Below are positions 30,435 through 40,613 of a stretch of 64,000 bases of DNA, one piece after another; the stretch's first letter is position 1, and each line of letters opens with the position of its first letter. Position numbers and translations under genes: made by a program. Under the pieces are notes generated by a model. The model did not search any database. It had not been told where the DNA came from and saw nothing but the letters and a program-made list of their open reading frames with translations. The stretch comes from Bacteroides sp. (GTDB lineage: Bacteria; Bacteroidota; Bacteroidia; Bacteroidales; Muribaculaceae). The DNA lies in the NCBI GenBank assembly GCA_014802345.1, contig JAAVCM010000027.1:1-64000 (forward strand), written 5' to 3'.

Positions 30435-30456
30435 CTGTCCAACCCAATGATAACAG

Positions 30457-30490
30457 ATATGCCGGATTGCAGAATCCGGCATATTTTTTT
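30457..30490 (+). terminator. intrinsic terminator after the HEPN gene
   Basis: ATATGCCGGATT - GCAG - AATCCGGCATAT followed by TTTTTT. Confidence 0.85.
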
Positions 30491-30553
30491 ACCATGCCTC
30501 TTTCTTTTAAGAAAACTTTGGAACTGAAACCGACAAATCTCACGGATTTTCCT

Positions 30554-30561
30554 TAAATTTG
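30554..30561 (+). promoter_or_regulatory. putative -7 element TAAATTTG ahead of the aminotransferase
   Basis: Matches TAnnTTTG; -33 not clear. Confidence 0.4.
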
Positions 30562-30608
30562 CACTCGCGTAATAATTAACACGTTAAACCAATATAGCTC
30601 ACAGATAT

Positions 30609-31805
30609 ATGACCCACATTTCAGAACGCGTGCAGGCGCTTGCCCCCTCAGCAACCCTTGCAATGTCCCAGAAAAGCAATGAGCTGAAGGCTCAGGGCGT
30701 CGACGTAATCAACCTCTCTGTCGGAGAACCCGACTTCGAGACTCCCCACCACATCAAAGAGGCTGCCAAACGTGCCATCGACGAGAATTTCACCTTCTAC
30801 ACTCCCGTGCCGGGCTATATGTCGCTCCGCAAGGCTGTGTCCGAAAAACTCGCCAAAGAAAACGGTGTCACCTACGCGCCTGAACAGATTGTGGTGTCAA
30901 ACGGTGCAAAACAGGCTCTCTGCAACGTAATCCTCGCCACAATCAATCCTGACGACGAAGTAATCATCCCCATGCCTGCATGGGTAAGCTACGTCGAGAT
31001 GGTCAAACTTGCCGGAGGCAAGACCGTAGAAATCCGTGCCGGTATCAGTCAGGATTTCAAGATTTCGCCCGAACAGCTTGAAGCCGCCATCACTCCCGCC
31101 ACCCGTATGGTCCTGCTCTGCTCTCCCTCCAACCCTACGGGAAGCATCTATTCCCGCGAAGAGCTACAAGGTCTCGTAGCTGTCCTTGCAAAGTATCCCG
31201 ACATCATGGTTCTCGCCGATGAAATCTATGAGCATATCAACTTCACCGGCTCGTTCACCTCACTTGCATCCTTCCCCGAAATCGCCGACCGCACCATCAT
31301 CATCAACGGCGTGTCGAAAGCATACGCCATGACCGGCTGGCGTATCGGCTACTGCGCCGCTCCCCAGTGGCTCGCAAAGGCCGTCACCAAACTCCAAGGT
31401 CAGTACACCTCCAATGCTTCGTCAATCGCGCAGAAGGCAGCCGAAGCCGCCTACACCGGCCCACAGGAGTGCATCGCGGAGATGAACAAGGCTTTTGAAC
31501 GCCGCCGCAACCTCGTGGTCGAGCTGGCATCGCAGATTCCCGGTCTGAAAGTCAACTGCCCGCAGGGTGCCTTCTATCTTTTCCCGGAAGTGAGCGCCTA
31601 CATCGGCAAGACCACTCCCGAGGGTAAGACCATCGAAAGTTCAGCCGACATAGCCATGTATCTCCTCGAAGCAGGCCATGTCGCCACAGTCGACGGCGGA
31701 GCATTCGGTATGGAAGGATATATCCGCCTGAGCTACGCTACCTCCGACGACAACCTCCGCGAAGCAATGCGCCGCATAGCAGCCACACTCGCAACACTGA
31801 AATAA
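30609..31805 (+). CDS. PLP-dependent class I/II aminotransferase (aspartate aminotransferase-like)
   Basis: SVGEPDFETP, SNPTGSIYSREEL, GVSKAYAMTGWRIGY. Confidence 0.93.
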   Translation: MTHISERVQALAPSATLAMSQKSNELKAQGVDVINLSVGEPDFETPHHIKEAAKRAIDENFTFYTPVPGYMSLRKAVSEKLAKENGVTYAPEQIVVSNGAKQALCNVILATINPDDEVIIPMPAWVSYVEMVKLAGGKTVEIRAGISQDFKISPEQLEAAITPATRMVLLCSPSNPTGSIYSREELQGLVAVLAKYPDIMVLADEIYEHINFTGSFTSLASFPEIADRTIIINGVSKAYAMTGWRIGYCAAPQWLAKAVTKLQGQYTSNASSIAQKAAEAAYTGPQECIAEMNKAFERRRNLVVELASQIPGLKVNCPQGAFYLFPEVSAYIGKTTPEGKTIESSADIAMYLLEAGHVATVDGGAFGMEGYIRLSYATSDDNLREAMRRIAATLATLK

Positions 31806-31847
31806 ATCAACCAGAATCGCAATAAAGAAACCATCCCTTATTTATAA

Positions 31848-33143
31848 ATGGATTTTATTGAAGAACTCACTTGGCGTGGCATGATCCACACTGTCATGCC
31901 GGGTACAGACGAACAGCTCAAAAAAGGCATGACTACTGCCTACCTCGGCATTGACCCGACTGCCGACAGTCTCCACATCGGCCACCTCTGCGGTGTGATG
32001 ATGCTCCGCCACTTCCAGCGTTGCGGCCACAAGCCCCTCGCACTCGTCGGCGGTGCCACAGGCATGATCGGCGACCCCTCAGGCAAGAGTGCCGAGCGTA
32101 ATCTCCTCGACGAAGCAACCCTCCGCCACAATCAGGAAGCCATCAAAAAGCAGCTTTCCAAATTCCTTGATTTCGAGAGCGATGCCCCCAACAAGGCCGA
32201 GATGGTCAACAACTATGACTGGACCAAGGACGTCACCTTCCTTGACTTCGCACGCGAAATCGGCAAGCACATCACCGTCAACTACATGATGGCGAAGGAC
32301 TCCGTCCAGAAGCGACTCAACGGCGAAGCCCGCGACGGTCTGAGCTTCACCGAGTTCACATATCAGCTTCTGCAAGGTTTCGACTTCTATACGCTCTACA
32401 AGGACAAGGACTGCAAACTTCAGCTCGGAGGCAGCGACCAGTGGGGCAACATCACCACCGGCACCGAACTTATCCGCCGCAAGCTCGGCGGAGAGGCTTA
32501 CGCCCTCACCTGCCCCCTCATCACCAAGGCCGACGGCGGCAAGTTCGGCAAGACCGAGAGCGGTAACGTATGGCTTGACCCGCGCTACACCTCTCCTTAT
32601 AAGTTCTATCAGTTCTGGCTCAACGTCAGCGATGCCGATGCCGAGAAATATCTGAAAATCTTCACCGCCCTCACCAAAGAGGAAATAGATGCGCTCATCG
32701 AGGAACACGCCAAGGATCCCGGCCAGCGCCCCATGCAGAAACGTCTCGCAAAAGAGGTCACCATCATGGTGCATAGCGAGGAGGACTACAATGCTGCTGT
32801 CGAAGCAAGCTCAATCCTGTTCAGCAACAAGGCAGACGAAGCCCTCCGTCACCTCGACGAGAAAACCCTCCTCGACGTATTCGAAGGTGTCCCGACCTTC
32901 AACATAGCCAAGGCCGACCTTGAAGCCGGACTCCCCGTAGTCGAGCTTCTCGCTGCCAAGACCGCAGTCTTCCCCTCGAAGGGAGAAGCCCGCAAGATGA
33001 TTCAGCAGGGAGGTGTCAGCATCAACAAGCAGAAAGTGACCGATCCCAATGCCGTCATCACGGCCGAGTCACTACTCAACGGTAAATATCTCCTCGCCCA
33101 GCGCGGCAAGAAGAACTACTATCTCCTCACCGTGACCGACTGA
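31848..33143 (+). CDS. tyrS: tyrosyl-tRNA synthetase
   Basis: [14 protein letters not shown] (HIGH), [23 protein letters not shown] (KMSKS-like), C-terminal S4 domain. Confidence 0.96.
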   Translation: MDFIEELTWRGMIHTVMPGTDEQLKKGMTTAYLGIDPTADSLHIGHLCGVMMLRHFQRCGHKPLALVGGATGMIGDPSGKSAERNLLDEATLRHNQEAIKKQLSKFLDFESDAPNKAEMVNNYDWTKDVTFLDFAREIGKHITVNYMMAKDSVQKRLNGEARDGLSFTEFTYQLLQGFDFYTLYKDKDCKLQLGGSDQWGNITTGTELIRRKLGGEAYALTCPLITKADGGKFGKTESGNVWLDPRYTSPYKFYQFWLNVSDADAEKYLKIFTALTKEEIDALIEEHAKDPGQRPMQKRLAKEVTIMVHSEEDYNAAVEASSILFSNKADEALRHLDEKTLLDVFEGVPTFNIAKADLEAGLPVVELLAAKTAVFPSKGEARKMIQQGGVSINKQKVTDPNAVITAESLLNGKYLLAQRGKKNYYLLTVTD

Positions 33144-33195
33144 CCGATTTCCTCCCGGAAATTAAAAAATTGAATGTGTCAACCCGACGCAAACG

Positions 33196-33231
33196 ATGTC
33201 CGCAGAGTCCTCAGGCCCTGCGGACATTTTA
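33196..33231 (+). terminator. intrinsic terminator after tyrS
   Basis: ATGTCCGCAG ... CTGCGGACAT followed by TTTATTT. Confidence 0.65.
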
Positions 33232-33333
33232 TTTCCGTACCCCCTGCATATCCCGACAGATGAACACATTTTTTAACCCTCAAACCCGACGGTGTGTCAT
33301 ACAATATTCCCGAATCGGAGTGCGTTATAATGA

Positions 33334-34074
33334 TTGATGAATCACCGCTTTTACATATTTATCCGTCTGGGGCTTCTGCTCGTGGCTTTAATGGCCGGGG
33401 GGCAGGGGTCGGTCGTCGGGCAGAATCTCAACGACAAGCTGATGAACCGTCCCTATGCCGATATGCGTCGATGGCATCTCGGCTTTTCTGTCGGTCTCCA
33501 CACTCAGGATTTCACGTTCACGCACAACGGTTTTGTCTCCGAGAACGGCGAACAGTGGTTTGTGGAACAACCGGCCTTCCAGCCCGGTTTCTGTGTGAAC
33601 GGACTGATTGACTACCGCCTCGGGACATATTTCAACCTCCGCTTCACGCCGGGAATGTATTTCGGCAACCGCGACATCACGATGCGCGAGTACAACTCAG
33701 GCAACGAACACCGCCAGAACCTTAAATCGGCTCTAATAGTCCTCCCGGTGGACCTTAAATTCTCAGGTCTGCGCTACCGCAACTCCCGTCCATACCTGAC
33801 GGCGGGAATCATGCCCACCGTCAACGTGACTAAGCAGAACAACGACTACCTGCGCACCAAATCCTCCGACTTCTTCCTCACCTGTGGTTTCGGATGCGAC
33901 TTCTATCTCCCCTATTTCAAGTTCAACCCTGAAATAAAGTTCTGCTTCGGACTCGGCGACAACCTCAGCCATGACCGCCCGGACATCTCCGAAGAACCCG
34001 ACAAACTCATAATCACCCAATCACTCAAAAAGGCCGTCTCACGCATGGTCGTCCTAACTTTCTATTTCGAATGA
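33334..34074 (+). CDS. porT: PorT family outer membrane protein (T9SS)
   Basis: RRWHLGFSVGLHTQDFTFTHNG..., YFNLRFTPGMYFGNRDI, GLRYRNSRPYLTAGI; next to porP. Confidence 0.85.
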   Translation: MMNHRFYIFIRLGLLLVALMAGGQGSVVGQNLNDKLMNRPYADMRRWHLGFSVGLHTQDFTFTHNGFVSENGEQWFVEQPAFQPGFCVNGLIDYRLGTYFNLRFTPGMYFGNRDITMREYNSGNEHRQNLKSALIVLPVDLKFSGLRYRNSRPYLTAGIMPTVNVTKQNNDYLRTKSSDFFLTCGFGCDFYLPYFKFNPEIKFCFGLGDNLSHDRPDISEEPDKLIITQSLKKAVSRMVVLTFYFE

Positions 34075-35111
34075 CATCAAGAAGCCGCATCCAATCAATC
34101 ATGACTGCCTTGTCAGCGGTCATCCTCTGGCTCTACGTCACTCCGGCAGCGAAGGCGCAGGGCGACGCACAACTAACCCAATACTGGGCACTCCCGACCT
34201 ACTACAATCCGGCAGCCGTCGGTGACACCGACTATCTCCGCATACGCGGAGGCGCGCGTATGCAGTGGGTAGGCATCGACAATGCCCCCCGTAGCTTTGT
34301 CGCCGCCGCCGATATGCCCTTCAAGTTCATCGAACGCCGTTTCGGTACCGGCCTGGTCGTCCAGCAGGAATCCTACGGTCTGTTCCACAACTTCACGCTC
34401 GATGCCCAGATAGGCTACAAGCTCAAAATCCTCAAAGGCGAACTGACCGTTGCCCTGCAAGCCGGACTCTACAATCAGCAGTTCAAAGGCTCGGAGGTCT
34501 ATATCCCTGACGATGATGACTACCACGACAGCGCCGACGATGCAATCCCGCAGCGCGATGTGGCGGGCTATGCGCTCGACCTCGGCATCGGAGCCTTCTA
34601 TGTCCACAAGAAATTCTGGGGCGGAATCTCCATTCTCCATGCCAACAACCCGACGGTCTCGTTCACGGACGACACCCAGAATTCCACATCGCGTGCAGGG
34701 GAGACGGGTGGAAGTTCGGTCAGCGAAATGTCAAAAAAATATAAGTTTACTGCTTCACGCACTGCATATCTGATAGCGGGAAGCAATATTCCGATAAAAA
34801 ATACGTTATTTGAAGTGATACCGTCACTCTTAGTCAGAAGTGATTTTACCACTACCGATTTCCAGATTACCGGACGTGTCCGCTACAATAAACTTTTCAC
34901 CGCCGGTCTGGGCTACCGCTACAACGATGCCCTCTCCATCATGCTTGGTGCCGAAATCAAGGGTATATTCATCGGCTACAGCTACGACTATCACCTTTCC
35001 GAAATATCAAGAGCCTCGTCCGGCAGCCACGAGCTGGTGGCGGGCTATAACCTTAAACTGGATTTCTCTGAGAAAAACCGCCACAAACACAAGAGCATAC
35101 GCATACTGTAA
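34071..35111 (+). CDS. porP: PorP/SprF family T9SS membrane protein
   Basis: AQGDAQLTQYWALPTYYNPAAVG; first gene before porK; ATGA overlap with porT. Confidence 0.9.
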   Translation: MTSRSRIQSIMTALSAVILWLYVTPAAKAQGDAQLTQYWALPTYYNPAAVGDTDYLRIRGGARMQWVGIDNAPRSFVAAADMPFKFIERRFGTGLVVQQESYGLFHNFTLDAQIGYKLKILKGELTVALQAGLYNQQFKGSEVYIPDDDDYHDSADDAIPQRDVAGYALDLGIGAFYVHKKFWGGISILHANNPTVSFTDDTQNSTSRAGETGGSSVSEMSKKYKFTASRTAYLIAGSNIPIKNTLFEVIPSLLVRSDFTTTDFQITGRVRYNKLFTAGLGYRYNDALSIMLGAEIKGIFIGYSYDYHLSEISRASSGSHELVAGYNLKLDFSEKNRHKHKSIRIL

Positions 35112-35114
35112 CTT

Positions 35115-36554
35115 ATGAAAAAACTACTCCACATACTTTTCGCACTGTTTCTCCTCTCCGCGGCAGTCTCCTGCGCTACCGGCTCGCGTAGTTCGATGGG
35201 TGGCGAAGTGACCGGAGTCGGAGGCACGTCATGGACCGAGCCTACCCCCTACGGTATGGTTCTCGTCTCGCGTGGATCCGTCAAGATGGGTCCCTCGAAA
35301 GCCGATTCACTCTGGAATCTTGAAGCCGATCCCCGAGGGGTGTCGGTCGATGCGTTCTGGATGGACGAAACCGAGATTACCAACTCGAAATACAAGCAGT
35401 TTGTCTTCTGGGTGCGCGACTCCATCATCCGTGAGCGTCTTGCCGACCCAGCCTACGGCGGCAATGAGGAATTCAAAATCGAGGAGGACCGCGAAGGCAA
35501 CCCCGTCACCCCTCACCTCAACTGGGCGAAGGCAATCCCTTGGCGCAACGCCAACGAGGACGAGCAGCGTGCTATCGAGAGCCTCTACCGCACCAACCCC
35601 ATCACCGGAGTGCGTGAACTTGACCCCGAGCAGCTCAACTACCGCTACGAGGTCTACAACCACACCGAGGCTGCCAAGCGCAAACACCGTCTCAATCCCG
35701 CGCGCCGCGAGTACAACACCGACAAACCTGTCCCCACCGCTACCCCCATCATCTCCAAGGACACCGCCTATATCAATGATGAGGGTGAAATCATCCGCGA
35801 GACCATCACCCGCGGACTGACCGGCGACTTCGATTTCGTCAACACCTACATCGTTAACGTCTACCCCGACACAACGGCGTGGATCAACGACTTCGACAAT
35901 GCCTACAACGAGCCTTACGTCCGCCTTTATTTCTCCCACGGCGGCTATAACGACTATCCCGTCGTCGGTGTCAGTTGGGAACAGGCGACCGCCTTCGCAA
36001 ACTGGCGCACCGATTTCCTCCGCCGTTCACTTGGCCGTGAGGGTGTCTATGTAGAGCCTTACCGTCTCCCGACCGAAGCGGAGTGGGAGTATGCCGCACG
36101 CGCCGGAAAAAGCGAGAATATGTATCCTTGGGACGGTGACCTGCCGCTCACGGAGGATCAGGGGTGTTTCTACGCCAACTTCAAGCCACAGGAGGGCAAC
36201 TTCGTGCAGGACGGACAGCTAATCACGTCGCGCGTCGGTACATACGCCCCCAATGACTTCGGGCTTTATGACATGGCCGGCAACGTCAGCGAATGGACCT
36301 CGACAGCCTTCACCGAGAGTGTCAACAAACTGACGAGCGACCTCAATCCCGAGTACCGCTACAACGCAGCTCAGGAGGACCCCTACAAGATGAAGCGCAA
36401 GATTGTCCGTGGCGGTTCATGGAAGGACGTGGCCCACAATGTCCGCTCCGACCTCCGTATGTGGGAATATCAGAACGAACAGCGCTCCTACATCGGTTTC
36501 CGCTGCGTGCGTTCGCAGATAGGTTTCGCCAAAGGAACGAAGGCGAAAAAATAA
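35115..36554 (+). CDS. porK: T9SS ring lipoprotein PorK/GldK
   Basis: Lipobox LLSAAVSCATGS; FGE-sulfatase-like domain (MDETEITNSKYKQFV, AGNVSEWTSTAF, GGSWKDVAHNVRSDLR). Confidence 0.93.
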   Translation: MKKLLHILFALFLLSAAVSCATGSRSSMGGEVTGVGGTSWTEPTPYGMVLVSRGSVKMGPSKADSLWNLEADPRGVSVDAFWMDETEITNSKYKQFVFWVRDSIIRERLADPAYGGNEEFKIEEDREGNPVTPHLNWAKAIPWRNANEDEQRAIESLYRTNPITGVRELDPEQLNYRYEVYNHTEAAKRKHRLNPARREYNTDKPVPTATPIISKDTAYINDEGEIIRETITRGLTGDFDFVNTYIVNVYPDTTAWINDFDNAYNEPYVRLYFSHGGYNDYPVVGVSWEQATAFANWRTDFLRRSLGREGVYVEPYRLPTEAEWEYAARAGKSENMYPWDGDLPLTEDQGCFYANFKPQEGNFVQDGQLITSRVGTYAPNDFGLYDMAGNVSEWTSTAFTESVNKLTSDLNPEYRYNAAQEDPYKMKRKIVRGGSWKDVAHNVRSDLRMWEYQNEQRSYIGFRCVRSQIGFAKGTKAKK

Positions 36555-36636
36555 TGTCTCTCTCATCCATCATCACACATTTTTCCCTGCCTCAACTCTC
36601 CATCCCCATCACCGACCACTCCAAAACTAACGCCTT

Positions 36637-37587
36637 ATGACCAAAGAAAAGATAAAGACCATAATGACTTGGGAAGGGGGACAGCGCCTCTTCAACTTCG
36701 CTTACAGCATCGGTGCGGCCATCGTCATCTGGGGCGCACTTTTCAAAATCCTCCATCTCCCCGGCGGCAACACTCTCCTCTGTATCGGCATGGGTACCGA
36801 GGTGCTGATGTTCATCCTCACCGCCTTTGACCGTCCTCCGAAAGAATATCACTGGGAAGAGGTCTTTCCCGAACTTGACGGCCGTAAGGGTGAGGGTCGT
36901 CCCGTCGTGACCGGGGACTCCTATGATGCCTCCCCGTCCGCGGCCTATGGGTCGTCCTACGGCGGTAACGTGGCCGATGCCCGCGCACGCGAGGCCGTCG
37001 GTCTCCCCGCAGGCATTGAACTCAGCGAGGAGGACCGCCTCTCGCTCACCGACAGCATCCACCGTATGTCGGCGGCTGCCGAACAGCTCTCCAAGATGGC
37101 AGAACTGACCACCGCGACTCAGGAATACCTCTCGCAGATGTCAGCCATCTCTGCCCAGATGGATCAGCTCCGCCAGACGACCGAGGCTCTCAACTCAGTC
37201 TCCTCCGTCCTTCTCGACAGCTACCGAGCCATCACTGAGAACTCGGCTTCAATCACCGAAAATTCCCGCGGCTACATCGAGCGTATGGGCGACCTCAACC
37301 GCAATCTCGGCGGACTCAATACAATCTATGAGATTCAGCTCAAAAGCGTGTCGACGCAGCTTGATTCTATCGACCGCGTCAACCGTGGCATCAAGGATAT
37401 CCGTGATATGTATGAGAAAAGCGCATCGCAGAGCGCACGCTACTGCGAGGAGACCGAGAAGATGGCGCGCTATATGCAGCAGCTCAATCAGGTCTACGAG
37501 AAGATGCTCCACGCCATGACCATCAATATGTATCGTCCCATGATGTCCGACATCCCCGGCGCCCAGTCGTCAGGAGCTGTCAACTGA
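36637..37587 (+). CDS. porL: T9SS motor protein PorL/GldL
   Basis: Two N-terminal TM helices (FNFAYSIGAAIVIWGALFKILHLPGG...), long helical domain; position between porK and porM. Confidence 0.92.
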   Translation: MTKEKIKTIMTWEGGQRLFNFAYSIGAAIVIWGALFKILHLPGGNTLLCIGMGTEVLMFILTAFDRPPKEYHWEEVFPELDGRKGEGRPVVTGDSYDASPSAAYGSSYGGNVADARAREAVGLPAGIELSEEDRLSLTDSIHRMSAAAEQLSKMAELTTATQEYLSQMSAISAQMDQLRQTTEALNSVSSVLLDSYRAITENSASITENSRGYIERMGDLNRNLGGLNTIYEIQLKSVSTQLDSIDRVNRGIKDIRDMYEKSASQSARYCEETEKMARYMQQLNQVYEKMLHAMTINMYRPMMSDIPGAQSSGAVN

Positions 37588-37647
37588 CCTCACTCCTCCC
37601 CCGCCCCACCATTATCCCAACAGTCAGCCCAAGTAACATAAGATTAT

Positions 37648-39213
37648 ATGGCAGAATCAGTAGTCAGGCTCTCACCGAGGCAGAAGATGATAAACCTTAT
37701 GTATATCGTCCTCACAGCCATGCTTGCGCTCAACGTCTCGAGCGACGTTCTCGACGGCTTCGTGCAGGTCGAGGATGGTCTCGCACGCACCAATGCCACC
37801 GTGGGTCGACGCAACGATGCCGTCTATGCACAGCTTGAAAGTTTCACCGCCCAGAATCCCGGCAAGGGCGCTCCGTGGCTTGCAAAGGCCAACGATGTCC
37901 GCCAGCGGGCTGCCGCGCTCTACTCACTCGTCGATTCACTGAAAACCGCAATAGTGGTCGAGGCTGACGGCCCTGACGGAAACTCTGCCGACATCAAACG
38001 CCGTGACGACCTCGAATCCGCCGCGGTCGTGATGCTCTCGCCCGCTTCAAAAGGTGGAGCAATCCTCCATAGCGAGATGGATTCCTACCGCGAGTTCATC
38101 ACCTCACTGATTCCTGACACCATCAAACGCACGAGCATCAGCGAGGCGCTTTCGACCGCACCCTTCCAGCGTCCCGGCACCGTCACCCCACAGCTCTGGG
38201 AGGAGGCGAAGTTTGAGAATCAGCCCGTAGTGGCAGCCGTCACCCTCCTCACCAAGCTCCAGAACGACATCCGCTATGCCGAAGGCGAGGCACTCGCCCA
38301 TCTGCTTGCGGCAGTCGATGCGGGCGATGTCCGCGTCAACGAAATCAACGCCTTCGTCATCCCGCAGTCGCGCATGGTGATGCGTGGCGGAAAATACAGT
38401 GCGAACATCGTACTCGCCGCCGTCGACACCACCGCGCGTCCCGAAATCTTCATCGGAGACAGGAAACTCGCCAACGAGGACGGACTCTACGAATTCGTCA
38501 CCTCTTCGACAGGTACATTTGACTACAACGGTTACCTCGAAGTGACCCACGGCGACGGCACATCGACGCGCCACCCCTTCTCGTCGAGCTATACCGTCAT
38601 GGAACCCACCGCAACCGTGTCGGCAACGATGATGAATGTCCTCTATGCCGGCATCGACAACCCGATGAGCATCTCAGTGCCGGGTGTGCCGATGAATGCC
38701 GTCAGCGCAACCATGAGCAACGGCAGTCTTACCCGCAAGGGTGATTCATGGGTGGCACGCCCTGCCAAAGTCGGCGAGAACGCCACACTCACCGTGACTG
38801 CGACCATCGACGGTCGTCCGCAGACCGTTGCGACCACGACTTTCCGTGTCCGAAAGCTCCCCGACCCTGTGGCCTTCATCACCTATGCCGGTGCAAACGG
38901 TGCGAAGGAACGCTACAAGGGTGGACGCCCCATCTCAAAGACCCTCCTGACATCAGCACCCGGCATTGATGCCGCTATCGACGACGATATGCTCAACATT
39001 GATTTTCAGGTACTCGGTTTCGAGACGGTCTTCTTTGACCAGATGGGCAACGCCATCCCCGAAGTCTCACAGGGCGCATCCTTCTCCCAGCGCCAGAAGG
39101 ACCAGTTCAAGCGTCTATCTCGCGGGAAACGCTTCTACATCTCGCGTATCCGCGCCAAAGGTCCCGACGGCATTGAACGTGTCCTCAGTCCCGTGGAAGT
39201 AATAGTCAACTGA
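37648..39213 (+). CDS. porM: T9SS motor protein PorM/GldM
   Basis: LSPRQKMINLMYIVLTAMLALNVSSDVLDGF N-terminus; position. Confidence 0.95.
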   Translation: MAESVVRLSPRQKMINLMYIVLTAMLALNVSSDVLDGFVQVEDGLARTNATVGRRNDAVYAQLESFTAQNPGKGAPWLAKANDVRQRAAALYSLVDSLKTAIVVEADGPDGNSADIKRRDDLESAAVVMLSPASKGGAILHSEMDSYREFITSLIPDTIKRTSISEALSTAPFQRPGTVTPQLWEEAKFENQPVVAAVTLLTKLQNDIRYAEGEALAHLLAAVDAGDVRVNEINAFVIPQSRMVMRGGKYSANIVLAAVDTTARPEIFIGDRKLANEDGLYEFVTSSTGTFDYNGYLEVTHGDGTSTRHPFSSSYTVMEPTATVSATMMNVLYAGIDNPMSISVPGVPMNAVSATMSNGSLTRKGDSWVARPAKVGENATLTVTATIDGRPQTVATTTFRVRKLPDPVAFITYAGANGAKERYKGGRPISKTLLTSAPGIDAAIDDDMLNIDFQVLGFETVFFDQMGNAIPEVSQGASFSQRQKDQFKRLSRGKRFYISRIRAKGPDGIERVLSPVEVIVN

Positions 39214-39274
39214 CCCCGTTTTTCATAGATTCATCAGGATTCCTCCCAATCATCCCCCATATCCAACCATCAAA

Positions 39275-40411
39275 ATGAAGAAGATTCTTCTTACCGCCAT
39301 AGCCATGATAATCTCGGCTGCCGCCTTCGCGCAGGAGTCGAGTTCAAGCAGTGTGGTGCGCCGACGCAATGCCGACGACCGCAATGCGCAGAAAAACTCC
39401 ACCACCGGTGTGACACAGCGTATGCAGTCACATTTCGAGGACACCCCCGTCAGTGACTCCGAAATGCAGTGGATGCGCGTGATGTACCGCCAACTGGATT
39501 TGATGAAGGACGAAAACGCGGCGCTCTACTATCCTGACGAGCCTGTCGAGGGACAGGAAAACCTGTTCCGCATCATTCTCGGCCGTATGGCCAACAATGA
39601 GCTGACCGGCTACGAGTATCTTGACGGACGAGAGATGTTCACCGACAACTATAAGGTGAATATGCGCGACGTACTCGACCGCTTCCATATCCTCTACACT
39701 GACGCGAAAGGCTCGACCGAGCGCAATCCTCGTTTCGTCATCGAGGAGGCCGATGTTCCAGCCTCAGAAGTCCTCAGCTACTATATCATCGAGCGTTGGG
39801 AATTCGACAAGCGTCAGAACCGTATGCGCACCCGCATCGAAGCCGTCTGTCCCGTGCTTCACCGCTCCGGTGACTTCGGCGGAGAAGCCGTGAAATATCC
39901 CATGTTCTGGGTGAAATATGACGACCTCCGTCCCTATCTCACCACACAGAACATATTCACGAATGACGACAATAACCTTGCGTCATGCACCTACGATGAT
40001 TATTTCCAGCTCGGTCTCTACAAGGGGGACATCTACAAGACCCGCAATCTGAAAAATCGGTCGCTCATGCAGATGTATCCCGACCCCGACGAACTTGCAC
40101 ACGCTCAGGACAGCATACAGAAGCGTCTGGACTCGTTTGAGGAGAAGCTGTGGGTTCCCTCTCTCGAAGAGCTTGCAGCGCGTCGTGAGGCCGCAGAAAA
40201 GGCTGAAATGGCTGCTGCCGGTGAAAGCGTAGAGGAAGCTGCCGACGCGCCTGCCGCTCCCAAGGCTGCTGTACGCTCGGCACGCTCGAAACGGGGTACG
40301 CAGAACGCATCGTCGCCCAAAGCCAAACCCGCGAAAGTCAAGAAGGCCAAGGCTCCGAAAGCCTCTTCGTCGTCAAGCGCAGTCCGCTCCGTGCGCAACC
40401 GCCGCCGCTGA
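39275..40411 (+). CDS. porN: T9SS ring protein PorN/GldN
   Basis: WMRVMYRQLDLMKDENAALYYPDEPVEGQENLFRIIL; basic low-complexity C-terminal tail. Confidence 0.92.
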   Translation: MKKILLTAIAMIISAAAFAQESSSSSVVRRRNADDRNAQKNSTTGVTQRMQSHFEDTPVSDSEMQWMRVMYRQLDLMKDENAALYYPDEPVEGQENLFRIILGRMANNELTGYEYLDGREMFTDNYKVNMRDVLDRFHILYTDAKGSTERNPRFVIEEADVPASEVLSYYIIERWEFDKRQNRMRTRIEAVCPVLHRSGDFGGEAVKYPMFWVKYDDLRPYLTTQNIFTNDDNNLASCTYDDYFQLGLYKGDIYKTRNLKNRSLMQMYPDPDELAHAQDSIQKRLDSFEEKLWVPSLEELAARREAAEKAEMAAAGESVEEAADAPAAPKAAVRSARSKRGTQNASSPKAKPAKVKKAKAPKASSSSSAVRSVRNRRR

Positions 40412-40461
40412 CCTCTCCCTCATCCCCCACTCTAAATTTAAATTCAAGACTACTTTAAACT

Positions 40462-40560
40462 TAGAAAATACTCCCTCCGGGAACGTCATCTCCAAACAAA
40501 GACCTTTCTCACAGCTTGCTAATTTAAAAGGTCAGATGACATCCCGAAGGGAGTTTTCTA
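40462..40560. terminator. large two-part hairpin after porN
   Basis: TAGAAAA...CTCCCTCCGGGA..GTCATCT pairs with AGATGAC..TCCCGAAGGGAG.TTTTCTA; inner GACCTTT/AAAGGTC. Confidence 0.65.
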
Positions 40561-40613
40561 TTCTTTATAGTACAAGATAGCATAGGCGCACGCCCTACGT
40601 CCCCCTTAACCAA

